Shown here: positions 53,292-62,980 of the stretch, in pieces
Position numbering within the stretch: position 1 is the stretch's first letter
How the letters are laid out: each line of letters starts with the position of its first letter
Source: Methanothrix harundinacea
GTDB lineage: Archaea; Halobacteriota; Methanosarcinia; Methanotrichales; Methanotrichaceae
DNA: 64,000 nucleotides
Reading direction: 5' to 3'
NCBI GenBank assembly: GCA_002506535.1
Contig: DAXT01000002.1
Location: forward strand, 13,229-77,228
The notes under the pieces: model-generated
The model's input: the letters and a program-made list of their open reading frames with translations, nothing else
Databases searched by the model: none
Told to the model about the DNA's origin: nothing
Program-made: the position numbers and the translations under genes

Positions 53292-54710
53292 TCACCTGAC
53301 GCTCCTTGCTCCCTCCTCCAGGATCTCCAGGTTCAGGGGAATGAGCTTAGGCTTCTTGGCGAAGGTCCGCTTGAAAGCCCCGCCGAAGGCCTCTCGAGGA
53401 AGGCCCAGGTTGCCGAGCTCCATCAGGGCGCCGAACATCGCGGTATTGGCGGCCTGTTCAACCCCCCTCGATAGCGCGATCTCCGTCGCCGGGACGGGAA
53501 CCGCCGCGACCCCCTCCGGCGGGTTGAAGGACCCGGCCAGTCCGTCGTAGAGGATCAGGCCGCCCTTTCTGACATCGGAGGCGAACTTCTCCAGGGACGG
53601 CCGGTTGAAGGCGACGAGGACGTCGGGATGATCGACCACAGGCGAGCCTATACTCTCCCCGGAGATGACGACGGAGCAGTTGGAGGTCCCCCCCCTCTGC
53701 TCGGGGCCGTAGTCGGGGTACCAGGAGACGAACCGGCCAGATCGGTAAGCTGCCTGGGCGAGGGCGAGCCCCATGCTGAGGACACCCTGGCCGCCGAAGC
53801 CCGCGATCTTGACGCCCTTGGCCACGAAGGCGGGGTCAGGGATGACCTCTACCTCCTCCTCTCCTATAAGGCCGAAGATCCCGTCGAGGGAGCCCTTCGA
53901 GAAGTCGGACTCCCTCCTCTCGATCGGGACCACCTCGGAGGATCGGTCCCTGAACCGCTTGAGGGGAAACTCTCGCTCCATCTCCTCATTTATGAACAGT
54001 TCGATCCTCCTCGCATCCATCCTGAGGATGGTGGGGCAGGGGGAGAGGAACTCGACGAAGGCGTAGCCCTTCTTGTCCCTCTGGATCTCAAGAGCCCTCC
54101 TGACGGCGCGACGGGCCTTTTTGATCTGATTTATGTTCGATAGGGAGACCCTCTCGATGTAGACGGGGGCCCGCAGGGTGTCCAGGAGCTCGCAGATGTG
54201 GATCGGGTAGCCGGAGTCGCGAGGGTCTCTCCCGGTCGGGGTCGTCGCCGTCACCTCGCCGACGAGGGTCGTCGGCGCCATCTGGCCTCCCGTCATCCCG
54301 TAGACGGTGTTGTTGATGAAGAAGACCGCCATCTTCTCGCCCCGGTTTGCGGCCTGGACCGTCTCGTTGAGGCCGATGGAGGCTAGGTCGCCGTCCCCCT
54401 GGTATGAGATGAGGATGGCGTCGTCCTCGGCCCTGGATATCCCAGTTGCGACGGCCGGAGCCCTCCCGTGGGCGGTCTGGACGTGGCCGCAATCGATGTA
54501 GTAGTAGGTGAAGACCGAGCATCCGACGGGGCTCATGACGACGGATCGATCCTGGATGTCGAGGTCCGCCATGGTATCTGCTATGATCTTGTGCAATATC
54601 CCGTGGCCGCACCCCGGACAGTAGTGGGTGGCCGTGGGGGCGGAGCCCCCCTTCCTCTCAAAGACGCCGTACATTCCAGCCGACCCTATCACGTTCTCTT
54701 TTGATGCCAT
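53292..54710 (-). CDS. 2-oxoacid:ferredoxin oxidoreductase, fused beta and gamma subunits
   Basis: A 472-residue protein. Residues about 25-270 form the TPP-binding beta subunit (CPGCGH near 31, [22 protein letters not shown] near 104, [12 protein letters not shown]). Residues about 285-470 form the gamma subunit ([27 protein letters not shown]). Separate genes are usual for these subunits in methanogens, although fusions occur. With the alpha subunit and the ferredoxin part of the ligase, the four parts of a Vor/Kor-type enzyme are complete. It lies one base after the alpha gene in the operon. Confidence 0.88.
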   Translation of the reverse strand: MASKENVIGSAGMYGVFERKGGSAPTATHYCPGCGHGILHKIIADTMADLDIQDRSVVMSPVGCSVFTYYYIDCGHVQTAHGRAPAVATGISRAEDDAILISYQGDGDLASIGLNETVQAANRGEKMAVFFINNTVYGMTGGQMAPTTLVGEVTATTPTGRDPRDSGYPIHICELLDTLRAPVYIERVSLSNINQIKKARRAVRRALEIQRDKKGYAFVEFLSPCPTILRMDARRIELFINEEMEREFPLKRFRDRSSEVVPIERRESDFSKGSLDGIFGLIGEEEVEVIPDPAFVAKGVKIAGFGGQGVLSMGLALAQAAYRSGRFVSWYPDYGPEQRGGTSNCSVVISGESIGSPVVDHPDVLVAFNRPSLEKFASDVRKGGLILYDGLAGSFNPPEGVAAVPVPATEIALSRGVEQAANTAMFGALMELGNLGLPREAFGGAFKRTFAKKPKLIPLNLEILEEGARSVR

Positions 54711-54711
54711 T

Positions 54712-55755
54712 CTAGGCCACCTCCCTCATCTTCTCCATAATCTCGTCCCTTCCGATGAGGTTTCCTCCGTACCGGGAGACGAGTCCTACGTCCCGGCAGC
54801 CGGTGGCGAGCCTTATATCCTCCCTCATCTGGCCGTCGCTCATCTCTACGGATATGAAGCCAGACCCCCTCTCGGCCAGTGCCTTCAGCTCCTCCGCGGG
54901 GAAGGGGAAGAGGGTCACCGGTCTGAAGAGGCCTGCCCTGATCCCCTCTCTTCTCGCGGCGTCGACGGCGGACTTTGCGATCCTGCTGCTGATCCCGTAG
55001 GAGACGAGGACGATCTCGGCGTCATCGATCCTGTACTCCTCATAATCCACCTCATTCTCTCGTATCCGATCGTACTTCGCCTGGAGGTTGAGGTTGTGGG
55101 CCTCCAGCTCTTTGAAGTCCAGGTCGATGGAGGTGACGAGGTTACCTCTCGTCTCGCGGTTGCCGCAGACAGCCCAGGTGGGGTCGATAACAGGCTCGAC
55201 CGCGGTCTGCGGGAAGTTCAGGGGCTCCACCATGTGGCCGAGGACCCCGTCGGCGAGGATGACGGCCGGGTTTCTGTACTTGAAGGCGAGGTCGAAGGCC
55301 TTAATGGTGAAGTCGCACATCTCCTGGACGGAGTTTGGGGCCAGGACTATGTTCCTGTAGCATCCGTGGCCTCCGCCCTTGACCGCCTGGTTGTAGTCGG
55401 ACTGTTCCGGCCCGATGTTTCCCAGGCCCGGACCGGCTCTCGCTATGTCCACGATGACGCAAGGAAGCTCCGCCCCTGCGATGTAGGATATCCCCTCCTG
55501 CTTCAGGCTCATCCCCGGCCCCGAGGAGGCTGCCAGAACCCGGTGGCCCGCTGCAGCCGCCCCGTAGGCCATATTTATCGCCGCCTCTTCCGACTCCGCC
55601 TGGACGAACTTTCTGCCCACCTTTGGAAAGTGCCTGGAGGCTTCGTGGAGTATCTCGCTCGCCGGGGTTATGGGGTAGCCGAAGAAGCAGTCGCATCCGG
55701 CGTACATCGCCCCCACGATCACGGCGGTGTTTCCTTCAACTAGCTGGGCTGGCAT
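54712..55755 (-). CDS. 2-oxoacid:ferredoxin oxidoreductase, alpha subunit
   Basis: A 347-residue alpha subunit: [32 protein letters not shown] at the N-terminus, [34 protein letters not shown] near residue 52, and a C-terminal transketolase-type domain ([19 protein letters not shown]). It resembles the VorB/KorA type, which includes 2-oxoisovalerate and 2-oxoglutarate enzymes; the substrate cannot be fixed by eye. It lies between the ligase-ferredoxin gene (4 bases) and the beta-gamma gene. Confidence 0.88.
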   Translation of the reverse strand: MPAQLVEGNTAVIVGAMYAGCDCFFGYPITPASEILHEASRHFPKVGRKFVQAESEEAAINMAYGAAAAGHRVLAASSGPGMSLKQEGISYIAGAELPCVIVDIARAGPGLGNIGPEQSDYNQAVKGGGHGCYRNIVLAPNSVQEMCDFTIKAFDLAFKYRNPAVILADGVLGHMVEPLNFPQTAVEPVIDPTWAVCGNRETRGNLVTSIDLDFKELEAHNLNLQAKYDRIRENEVDYEEYRIDDAEIVLVSYGISSRIAKSAVDAARREGIRAGLFRPVTLFPFPAEELKALAERGSGFISVEMSDGQMREDIRLATGCRDVGLVSRYGGNLIGRDEIMEKMREVA

Positions 55756-55759
55756 CTCT

Positions 55760-57652
55760 TCAATCCTCCTCGAACCTCTCTTTTGACGGTATGTGGACCT
55801 CGATGGCGAAGGGCTCAGGACAGGTATAATAGCAGTTGCCGCATCCGATACAACCCTCCCCAGAATAGACAGCGAAGCGGTAGCCCCGGACGTTCAGCTC
55901 CTCTCCGAGGGCGAGGACGTTGGCGGGACAGGCGATGATGCACCTCTCGCAGGCCTTGCACTCGAGGGCGTTTATCACCGTATAGGGCTTGTCCTTCTCC
56001 CGGATCTCCACCCTTCTGATCTTGCCGCTGATCGTCTTCGGCAGCTCGTCCGTGAACTCGACGATCCTCGGATATTTGTAGGGGGCCGTTATATTCTTGA
56101 CGTGGTTCTGAAGCTCGGCCTTAAGCTCCTCCGACGGGGCGTAGCCCTTCGTCAGGACGACCGTCGCCTTGACCACCTGTCCCCGGAGGGGGTCGGGAAC
56201 CCCGGTGATGGCGCACTCCAGGACCGCAGGATGGGTGAGGAGGGCGCTCTCCACCTCGAAGGGGCCGACCCGGTAGCCGGAGCTCTTTATGATGTCGTCG
56301 GCCCTCCCGACGAACCAGAAGTATCCGTCCTCGTCGATCCAGGCGGTATCCCCGGTATGATAGTAGTCGTCGTGCCAGGTGTTCCTCATCTTCTCGGGGT
56401 CGAGGTGGTAGTCGACGAAGAGGCCTGGAGGCCTGCCTCCGTCGGTCTTGATGACGATCTCCCCCTCCTCGCCGACCTCGCAGATCCGGTCGTTCTTGTC
56501 CACCAGGACCATATCGTATCCCGGCGAGGGCTTTCCCATGGACCCGGGCTTCGGGTCCATCCAGGGGTAGTTGGCTATGGCGACGACCGTCTCCGTCTGG
56601 CCGTACCCCTCCATGAGCCTCAGCCCCGTAGCCGCGAGGAACCTGTCGTATATCGTCGGGTTTAGGGGCTCGCCGGCGGTGACGGCGTACTTCAGGGTCG
56701 AGAAGTCGTACCGAGAGATATCTTCCTTTATCATGAACCGATAGATGGTGGGAGGAGCGCAGAAGGTGGTGACTTTGTGCTTCGCCGCCATCTCCATCAT
56801 CCTCCCGGCGTCGAAGCGGTCGTAGTCGTAGACGAAGATCGCGCAGCCAGCGATCCACTGGCCGTATAGCTTCCCCCAGACCGCCTTTCCCCAGCCGGTG
56901 TCGGCGACGGTGTAGTGGAGGCCGCCGTCCTCGACCTTCTGCCAGAACTTGGCCGTCAGGATGTGGCCGAGGGGGTAGGTCTGGTCGTGGTTGACCATCT
57001 TGGGGTTGCCGGTCGTCCCGGAGGTGAAGTAGGCGAGGAGGACGTCGGAGCTCTTCGTCGCCGCGTCCCCCGTCGGCCTCTGGAAATCCGGGGATGCCGC
57101 TTCCAGCTCCTTTTTCAGGTTCAGCCAGCCCTCCCTCTCCCCCTCCCCGACGAAGGCCTTCAATACCCGGGTGGTTGCGAGCTCGTCGCAGGCCCCGTCC
57201 ACCTCCTCGGGGACGCCCTCGCCGGCTATGGAGACGATCATCTTGAGGTCTGCCCTCCTTATCCGGTAGACGATATCCTTTCTCTTCAGCATGTGGGTCG
57301 CGGGTATCGCCACGGCGCCGATCTTGTGAAGGCCGATCATGCAGATCCAGAACTCGTAGCGGCTCTTGAGGGAGAGCATCACAGCGTCCCCTTTTTTGAT
57401 CCCGTGGCCCAAAAAGAAGTTTGCAGCCCTGTCGCTTTCGCGCTTCATCTCCCCGAAGGTGATGATCTTTTCATCGCCAGAGTCGTTAGACCAGACCAGG
57501 GCGACCTTCTCGGGATCTTCTATCGCGTAGACGTCGACGACGTCGAAGGCGAAGTTGAAGCTCTCGGGGACATTTATCCTGAAGTTCTCTATGAAATCCT
57601 CGTAGCTATCGAAGTCCGTCCTCGATACGAACCTATCCAGTAAAGACGACAT
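55760..57652 (-). CDS. Acyl-CoA synthetase fused to a 2[4Fe-4S] ferredoxin domain
   Basis: A 630-residue protein. Residues about 40-555 are an AMP-forming acyl-CoA synthetase: [18 protein letters not shown] near residue 209, GYGQTETV near 345 and [31 protein letters not shown]. The last 75 residues hold two CxxCxxCxxxCP clusters, at Cys565/568/571/575 and Cys601/604/607/611, like the delta subunit of 2-oxoacid oxidoreductases. The operon lacks a separate delta gene, so this domain probably supplies it. Likely reaction chain: free acid to acyl-CoA, then reductive carboxylation to a 2-oxoacid, an amino-acid precursor. This is inference from gene order. Confidence 0.87.
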   Translation of the reverse strand: MSSLLDRFVSRTDFDSYEDFIENFRINVPESFNFAFDVVDVYAIEDPEKVALVWSNDSGDEKIITFGEMKRESDRAANFFLGHGIKKGDAVMLSLKSRYEFWICMIGLHKIGAVAIPATHMLKRKDIVYRIRRADLKMIVSIAGEGVPEEVDGACDELATTRVLKAFVGEGEREGWLNLKKELEAASPDFQRPTGDAATKSSDVLLAYFTSGTTGNPKMVNHDQTYPLGHILTAKFWQKVEDGGLHYTVADTGWGKAVWGKLYGQWIAGCAIFVYDYDRFDAGRMMEMAAKHKVTTFCAPPTIYRFMIKEDISRYDFSTLKYAVTAGEPLNPTIYDRFLAATGLRLMEGYGQTETVVAIANYPWMDPKPGSMGKPSPGYDMVLVDKNDRICEVGEEGEIVIKTDGGRPPGLFVDYHLDPEKMRNTWHDDYYHTGDTAWIDEDGYFWFVGRADDIIKSSGYRVGPFEVESALLTHPAVLECAITGVPDPLRGQVVKATVVLTKGYAPSEELKAELQNHVKNITAPYKYPRIVEFTDELPKTISGKIRRVEIREKDKPYTVINALECKACERCIIACPANVLALGEELNVRGYRFAVYSGEGCIGCGNCYYTCPEPFAIEVHIPSKERFEED

Positions 57653-57673
57653 CTTAAGATCCTCTCTCTGCTG

Positions 57674-58222
57674 TTAAATCACCACAACGAGCATCTTTGC
57701 GGGCCGGTCGTTTTGGGCCTGCATGGCGTGCATGTATGACGAGTCGAAGAGTATCGAGTCGCCTTCGTTCAGAATGATGTCGTGATCGTGGATGGAGAAC
57801 TTGAGGGACCCCTCCAGGACGTAGTCGAACTCCTGACCGGGATGGCTGTAGGCGGCGGGCGTCTCCTTCCTCGGATCTATGGTGACGGTGAAGAACTCCG
57901 CCTTCTTGGAGAGGAACTTGGCTGCCAGGTTCTGGTACCTGTACTGCCTCCTCCGCTCCACCTCGACCCCCTCCCCCTTCCTCGTAACCGTGAATATCCT
58001 CATCCTCGCCTCCTCACCGGTGAGAAGGAGGTTCATGTCCACGTCTAGCCTCTGGCCGATCTCGAAGAGCTTGCTCGCCGGTATATCCGTCCTCCCATCT
58101 TCGTAGCAGTTGTAGGTCTCCAGGGGCACCTTAAGGTGTTCTGCCATCTCCTCCGCCGTCACCTTCGACAGCTCTCGCAGCTCGCGAACCCGGGATGCGA
58201 TCTCCTCAATGGTCTCCGCCAT
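57674..58222 (-). CDS. XRE-type HTH regulator with cupin domain
   Basis: A 182-residue protein with a helix-turn-helix (about residues 8-62, [23 protein letters not shown]) and a cupin-2 domain (about 105-180, with [18 protein letters not shown] and [14 protein letters not shown]). Such proteins sense small molecules and control linked metabolic genes. It is transcribed 22 bases ahead of the synthetase gene and is the probable local regulator of the operon. No clear operator is visible in the 180 bases upstream. Confidence 0.85.
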   Translation of the reverse strand: MAETIEEIASRVRELRELSKVTAEEMAEHLKVPLETYNCYEDGRTDIPASKLFEIGQRLDVDMNLLLTGEEARMRIFTVTRKGEGVEVERRRQYRYQNLAAKFLSKKAEFFTVTIDPRKETPAAYSHPGQEFDYVLEGSLKFSIHDHDIILNEGDSILFDSSYMHAMQAQNDRPAKMLVVVI

Positions 58223-58368
58223 GCCGATTCACCAACTGAACCTCGATATACCTATGGTATTTAGCCTCTACCTCTCGACGGGGGAGGTGACTCTGATAAA
58301 GGAGAACCGATAAAAATCGATCGGGGGTCGGCAGCCCCTTCGGATGGGGGCGGAAGGCAGACCTCAAC

Positions 58369-58378
58369 CTATTAATAA
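58369..58378 (+). promoter_or_regulatory. TATA candidate for the archease operon
   Basis: CTATTAATAA lies 27 bases before the ATG at 58405, which predicts a nearly leaderless first transcript. Confidence 0.55.
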
Positions 58379-58404
58379 ACCCGGGCCCCTTGATCGTACC
58401 GAAG

Positions 58405-58845
58405 ATGGAAACTATCGAATATCTAGAACATACCGCCGACGTCAAGTTCCGGGTCCGGGGCCGCAGCCTGGAGGAGACCTTCGAGAACGCAGGCCTGGCG
58501 ATGCTCGGCGCCATGATAGACCCCGCCACCGTCAGGGCGGAGGAGACCTGGCCCGTCGAGGTGGAGGCGGAGTCCCTGGAGGGGCTCCTCTACGACTGGC
58601 TCTCGGAGGTCCTCTACCTCTTCGAGGTGGAGCTGGCGGCGTTCTCGAGGTTCGAGGTGGAGATCGAAGAGGTGGAGGGGGGCTGGAGGCTTTCAGGCCG
58701 GGTCGGCGGGGAGAGGGTGGACCCCGAGAGGCACTTCTTCGATACTGAGGTGAAGGCGGTCACCCTCCACCAGTTTGAGATAAAGAAAGAAGCGGGAGAG
58801 GGTGGAGACGAGATCTGGACCGCCCAGGTGGTTTTGGACGTTTGA
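58405..58845 (+). CDS. Archease
   Basis: A 146-residue archease that accelerates RtcB-mediated RNA ligation and guanylylation. Family blocks are YLEHTADVKFRVRG near the start and DTEVKAVTLHQFEI near residue 114, with the metal-site acids typical of the group. It lies nine bases before rtcB, so the pair is translated together. The ATG at 58405 is preferred; a TTG at 58390 is in frame upstream. Confidence 0.93.
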   Translation: METIEYLEHTADVKFRVRGRSLEETFENAGLAMLGAMIDPATVRAEETWPVEVEAESLEGLLYDWLSEVLYLFEVELAAFSRFEVEIEEVEGGWRLSGRVGGERVDPERHFFDTEVKAVTLHQFEIKKEAGEGGDEIWTAQVVLDV

Positions 58846-58854
58846 GGTGATCTC

Positions 58855-60276
58855 ATGCTCAAGAAGGTTGACGATTACATCTTTGAGGTGCCGATGGGCC
58901 ACCAGAAAGGGATGCGGGTGCCGGGAAGGATCTTCATCTCCGATAAGCTCCTCGCGCAGGTCGAACCGGGGACCATCGACCAGGTGGCGAACGTCGCCAC
59001 CCTCCCCGGGATAGTCAGATGCTCCATGGCGATGCCCGACGCCCATCTCGGCTACGGATTTCCCATCGGGGGCGTCGCCGCCTTCCGGGAGGACGGGGGG
59101 GTCATAAGCCCCGGCGGCGTCGGCTTCGACATAAACTGCGGCGTGCGGATGCTCAGGACAGACCTCTTCGCGAAAGATGTGACGCCGATGATTTCAAGCC
59201 TCGTCGAGGACCTATTCCACGACGTCCCCTCCGGCGTCGGGGCGAAGGGGAGGCTGCGGGTCTCGGAGCACGAGCTCGACGAGGCCTTCACCAGGGGGGC
59301 AGCCTGGGCGGTGGAGGCGGGGTATGGCGTTCCCGCGGACCTCGAGCACTGCGAGGAGAACGGATTTATGGAGGGCGCGAGGCCCGACCAGGTGAGCCTC
59401 AAGGCGAGGAAGAGGGGTAGGCCCCAGCTGGGGACCCTGGGGAGCGGAAACCACTTCCTGGAGATCCAGAGGGTCGACAAGATCTTCGATGTCGGCCTCG
59501 CCAAGCGGTTCGGCCTCTTCGAGGGGCAGATAACCGTGATGATCCACTGCGGATCGAGGGGGGCTGGCCACCAGATCTGTACAGACCATCTCCAGGTCCT
59601 CAGCCGGGCGGTCAAAAAGTACGGTATAGAGCTCCCCGACAAGCAGCTCGCCTGCGCGCCCCTGGGGACCCCAGAGGCAGATAACTACTTCGGGGCGATG
59701 GCGGCGGCCGCGAACTACGCCTGGGCGAACCGGCAGATCATCTCCGCCTGGACGAGGGAGGTCTTCGAGAGGCACTTCGCCGACGCAAAACTCGACCTAG
59801 TCTACGACGTCGCCCACAACGTCGCAAAGGTCGAGGAGCACCAGGTGGACGGATCAAAGGAGAGGCTCGTCGTCCACCGGAAGGGGGCGACGAGGGCCTT
59901 CGGCCCTGGGAGGCGCGAGATCCCGGAGGCCTACAGGGACGTGGGCCAGCCGGTGATCATACCCGGGTCGATGGGGACCCCTTCTTACGTCCTCTGCGGA
60001 GGAGAGGGGGCGATGAAACTCACCTTCGGGTCCGCATGCCACGGGGCCGGAAGGATCATGTCCAGGACCCAGGCGAAGAAGACCTACGGGGGGACCGAGG
60101 TGAAGGACGCCCTCTCGCGGCGCGGGATCAAGGTTATGGCGACCCATCCGAAGATGCTCGCCGAGGAGGCTCCCGAGGTCTATAAGCCCAGTGACGAGGT
60201 CGTAGACGTCGTCCACCACCTGGATATAGCGAGGAGGGTGGCCCGGGTCGCGCCCCTGGGAGTCTCTAAGGGATGA
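58855..60276 (+). CDS. rtcB: RNA-splicing ligase RtcB
   Basis: A 473-residue tRNA ligase that joins 2',3'-cyclic phosphate and 5'-OH ends during tRNA splicing. Motifs are MAMPDAHLGYGFPIGGVAAF, GGVGFDINCGVRMLRTDL (metal ligand Cys), GSGNHFLEIQ, HCGSRGAGHQ and HGAGRIMSR with the guanylylated histidine. Length is normal and no intein is present. Coupled to archease and to trmJ by overlapping or adjacent codons. Confidence 0.96.
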   Translation: MLKKVDDYIFEVPMGHQKGMRVPGRIFISDKLLAQVEPGTIDQVANVATLPGIVRCSMAMPDAHLGYGFPIGGVAAFREDGGVISPGGVGFDINCGVRMLRTDLFAKDVTPMISSLVEDLFHDVPSGVGAKGRLRVSEHELDEAFTRGAAWAVEAGYGVPADLEHCEENGFMEGARPDQVSLKARKRGRPQLGTLGSGNHFLEIQRVDKIFDVGLAKRFGLFEGQITVMIHCGSRGAGHQICTDHLQVLSRAVKKYGIELPDKQLACAPLGTPEADNYFGAMAAAANYAWANRQIISAWTREVFERHFADAKLDLVYDVAHNVAKVEEHQVDGSKERLVVHRKGATRAFGPGRREIPEAYRDVGQPVIIPGSMGTPSYVLCGGEGAMKLTFGSACHGAGRIMSRTQAKKTYGGTEVKDALSRRGIKVMATHPKMLAEEAPEVYKPSDEVVDVVHHLDIARRVARVAPLGVSKG

Positions 60277-61082
60277 GGCTTTCCGTCGTCCTGGTGGAGC
60301 CGATCTACGAGGGGAACGTCGGCTCTGTGGCGAGGGCGATGAAGAACTTCGGCTTCTCCGACCTCGTCCTCGTCCGCCCCTGCGATATCGGGGATTTCGG
60401 CCTGGCCATGGCATCCCATGCAAGAGACCTGGTGGAGGGGGCGAGGGTCGTGGAGGAGCTCGACGAGGCGGTATCGGGGGCGAACCTCGTCGTCGGGACG
60501 ACGGGAGTTTTGGGCCTCTCCACCAATCGACACCTGAGGGTTCCGGCTCTCTCTCCAAAGGAATTGGCCGAGAGGCTCGGGGGGACGGCGGGGGATGTGG
60601 CCCTTCTTTTAGGACGGGAGGACGACGGCCTCTCCCGCCAGGAGCTTTCCGCCTGCGATCTCATCGTCTCGATACCCACAAGCCCCGGGTATCCGATAAT
60701 GAACGTCTCCCACGCCGCAGCCGTCCTGTTTTATGAGCTCTCCGGAGTGGATGCCGGAGAGGTGAAGCTCGCCGGTCGTGACGATCTAGCCCGCCTCCTG
60801 GCGAGATTCCGGACCGCTCTCGTGGCGTCGGAGTACCACCAGCACAAGATCGATAAGACGATGCTGATGCTGAAGCGGATCTTCGGGAGGGCGACCCTCA
60901 CCGACCGGGAGGTCCAGACCCTCTATGGGATCGTCGGGAACCTCCGGTGGGGCGCTGAACATCAAGGCGGCTCATTCGAGAAAGACGGAGAAGTCGAGGA
61001 GGGTGGAGAAGTCGAGGAGGAAGCCGGGGTCTGTGGGGGGATTGAGGAGAGGGCGATGCCGGAAGAAAAAGGTGAGGTTTAG
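60273..61082 (+). CDS. trmJ: tRNA (cytidine/uridine-2'-O-)-methyltransferase TrmJ-like
   Basis: A 269-residue SPOUT methyltransferase modifying position 32 of tRNA. It starts MRLSVVLVEPIYEGNVGSVARAMKNFGF and has the SAM-knot motif LLLGREDDGLS with IPTSPGYPIMNVSHAAAV. The C-terminal 40 residues are an extra Glu/Gly-rich stretch encoding EEGGEVEEE repeats. Its ATG overlaps the rtcB stop by four bases, forming an archease-rtcB-trmJ tRNA-processing operon. Confidence 0.9.
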   Translation: MRLSVVLVEPIYEGNVGSVARAMKNFGFSDLVLVRPCDIGDFGLAMASHARDLVEGARVVEELDEAVSGANLVVGTTGVLGLSTNRHLRVPALSPKELAERLGGTAGDVALLLGREDDGLSRQELSACDLIVSIPTSPGYPIMNVSHAAAVLFYELSGVDAGEVKLAGRDDLARLLARFRTALVASEYHQHKIDKTMLMLKRIFGRATLTDREVQTLYGIVGNLRWGAEHQGGSFEKDGEVEEGGEVEEEAGVCGGIEERAMPEEKGEV

Positions 61083-61133
61083 GGAGGGCCTGGGCCCCCT
61101 CCCGATCTGAGATTCGGAATCTCTAATCCGAGA

Positions 61134-61562
61134 TCAGACGTTGACGACGTACGTCCCGGCGATCTTGTCGTGCCACCCCTGCCTCTTCTTGTCGATGAGG
61201 ATCCAGACGAATCCGAGGAGGATCACCACCGCAGATATGATCATCCCGATCCACCGGAGGAAGCCCTTGCCGTATCCGATCGGATATGTCCCGTCGGTCC
61301 CGACCAGCTTGATCTTCATCGCCATCATCCCCGGAGTCTGGCCGTTTCCGAAGAAGTAGGTGTAGTAGCCGACCGATACCAGGACGCCCAGGAAGGCGAT
61401 TATGCCGCTCAGGGCGCCCCCGACGTTCATCGAGGCGTAGCTGAGGAACGATCCTATCACTCCGATTATGATGGTGTCGATCAGGTAACATATGAACCTC
61501 GACCCCACGCTCGCCAGGTCCAGGGTCGGCCCTATCTTCTCTTCAGCGATTTCCATCTCCAT
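61134..61562 (-). CDS. RDD-family membrane protein, paralog 1
   Basis: A 142-residue protein with the RDD pattern: SRFICYLIDTIIIGVIGSF, a middle segment YTYFFGNGQTPGMMAMKIKLV and a final KKRQGWHDKIAGTYVV. Three hydrophobic segments. RDD proteins have been linked to ion or solute transport, but for most the role is unknown. The ATG has GGAGGTG about ten bases upstream, and ATTTATATG near 61604-61612 is a TATA candidate. Confidence 0.85.
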   Translation of the reverse strand: MEMEIAEEKIGPTLDLASVGSRFICYLIDTIIIGVIGSFLSYASMNVGGALSGIIAFLGVLVSVGYYTYFFGNGQTPGMMAMKIKLVGTDGTYPIGYGKGFLRWIGMIISAVVILLGFVWILIDKKRQGWHDKIAGTYVVNV

Positions 61563-61827
61563 CTTCCAGCACCTCCATAAAATTTCTCCGATAATCAGTT
61601 ACATAACACTCATATAAATATTCTCCTTATTTTTGTTTGGGTTGTCGATTAATGGTTCGATTTCGTAATATATCTGAATATGGCCAAAAAATGCTTGGAA
61701 AGGATCTGAGGATCGAAGGCTCCAAATTGGCTAAAGACGCTGGGGAGAAGGAAGATTTAATCCGGGCTTATTTGGGCTGAGGTGGCAGGTCCGAAAGATC
61801 TCCCGGACAATTTCGGGTGGTTGTCCA
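61563..61827. promoter_or_regulatory. AT-rich gap between the two RDD genes
   Basis: It holds the promoter of RDD paralog 1 near its left end and AT-rich sequence with no gene. No hairpin with a T-run is evident; a terminator of paralog 2 is therefore not obvious. Confidence 0.4.
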
Positions 61828-62280
61828 TCACGCTCTGACGACGTATGTTCCGGCGATCCTGTCGTGCCACGCCTGTTTCTTCTTGTCCACCAAGATCCAG
61901 GCGTATCCCAGGAGCAGGACGATCCCGGATATCTCCATCCCGACCCACCGGAGAAAGCCCCTATAGAGGCCGACCGGCTCGACGCCGTCCGTCCGGACCA
62001 GCCTGATCTCCACGAGCCTCATCCCCGGCGTCTCTCCCTTCCCGAAGAAGTAGGTATAGTATCCTATCCCTATCGCCGCCATGAGGAGGTGAACTGGCTG
62101 GAACTCCTCTCCAACGCCGCTCCAGACTATCTCCCTGCCCATCTCGCCATCGATGAGGAAGATCAGGGCGATGTAGATCACGCTCAAGACTATCAAGTCG
62201 ACGATGAAAGACGAGAGCCTCTGGCCGACGGTGGCCAGCTCCTGGCCCCCTTCGCCGTTCTTCGCATCTATCTCATCCAT
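61828..62280 (-). CDS. RDD-family membrane protein, paralog 2
   Basis: A 150-residue RDD protein similar to paralog 1 in its middle and end (YTYFFGKGETPGMRLVEIRLV and KKKQAWHDRIAGTYVV). It starts with an acidic segment (MDEIDAKNGEGGQEL) and QRLSSFIVDLIVLSVI. The two genes are about 265 bases apart on the same strand and probably come from duplication. Function unknown. Confidence 0.85.
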   Translation of the reverse strand: MDEIDAKNGEGGQELATVGQRLSSFIVDLIVLSVIYIALIFLIDGEMGREIVWSGVGEEFQPVHLLMAAIGIGYYTYFFGKGETPGMRLVEIRLVRTDGVEPVGLYRGFLRWVGMEISGIVLLLGYAWILVDKKKQAWHDRIAGTYVVRA

Positions 62281-62488
62281 TATTCAAACCACCCGCTGGG
62301 GATCTTCATCGACAAAATGCGTCAGGATGGTATAAATATTCGACATATTCGGGATCGAATTCGGGATCGATGGGCTCTGCTACGGGCTCTCGCATAAACG
62401 TATATGGAGAAGGGGAAGTAGCAGGTGGAACGGACGAAAAAAGGAGAATATTAAGGGGATCAAGAGACGGATTTAGGGGCCCTGGAGG

Positions 62489-62674
62489 TCAGACCTCCCA
62501 GGCCGCTATCACCTTCTCGATGTTTACGTAGTCTCTCCTTCCACCGTTCTCCAGTACCAGCACGCCGTCAGCGGAACCGACGACCCTGCCCCGGAGGCGC
62601 TGGTTTCCATCTCCTCCGAAGTAGACCTCTATATCCTTATTGTAGAGATGTTCTGATATGAATTTGTCCATCAT
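62489..62674 (-). CDS. Small Sm-like (Hfq/LSm-type) protein
   Basis: A 61-residue protein. The pattern KDIEVYFGGDG-x-LRGRVVGSADGVLVLENGG-x-DYVNIEKVIAAWEV resembles the beta-barrel of small Sm/Hfq-like RNA-binding proteins, with the GxVxxxDxxxxL type core. I recognise this only by pattern. GAGGTGAGG is placed for the ATG at 62674, and AATTATATC near 62720-62728 is a TATA candidate. Confidence 0.6.
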   Translation of the reverse strand: MMDKFISEHLYNKDIEVYFGGDGNQRLRGRVVGSADGVLVLENGGRRDYVNIEKVIAAWEV

Positions 62675-62980
62675 TCATCCTCACCTCAAAGAAGCTCTTT
62701 GACAATAATACGGCCTTGAACTAGATATAATTTGTGGTTAATGTCCAGATTTAACCTAAAATCAGAAAATTCAAGCCAAAATTTAAATCAACTTGATTAA
62801 GTGAGTTTAACTGGGATCAACCGGGGTTGTTGATCTGAAAATCTTTCGTCAATTCAAATCGAGTTTAGATAGAGCGGCGAGAAAGGAGGGTCGCTCCCAA
62901 AGAGTAGCCCGGCCAGCTTCCGTTTAGAGGATCGTCCCTGGCCCCTGGGGTATCTCCCCCGGACTCTCATCCCCGGCCCC
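62675..62980. promoter_or_regulatory. AT-rich intergenic region with a hairpin
   Basis: Contains the promoter of the Sm-like gene at its left end and an imperfect inverted repeat, GATCAACC-GGGG-TTGTTGATC, around 62815-62836. This may act as a structured end of the DUF166 transcript. No protein-coding frame of note. Confidence 0.4.

Noticed and set aside
54628..56665. Long plus-strand frames (371 and 290 codons) over the oxidoreductase and synthetase genes
   Set aside because: Antisense shadows of well-recognised enzymes.
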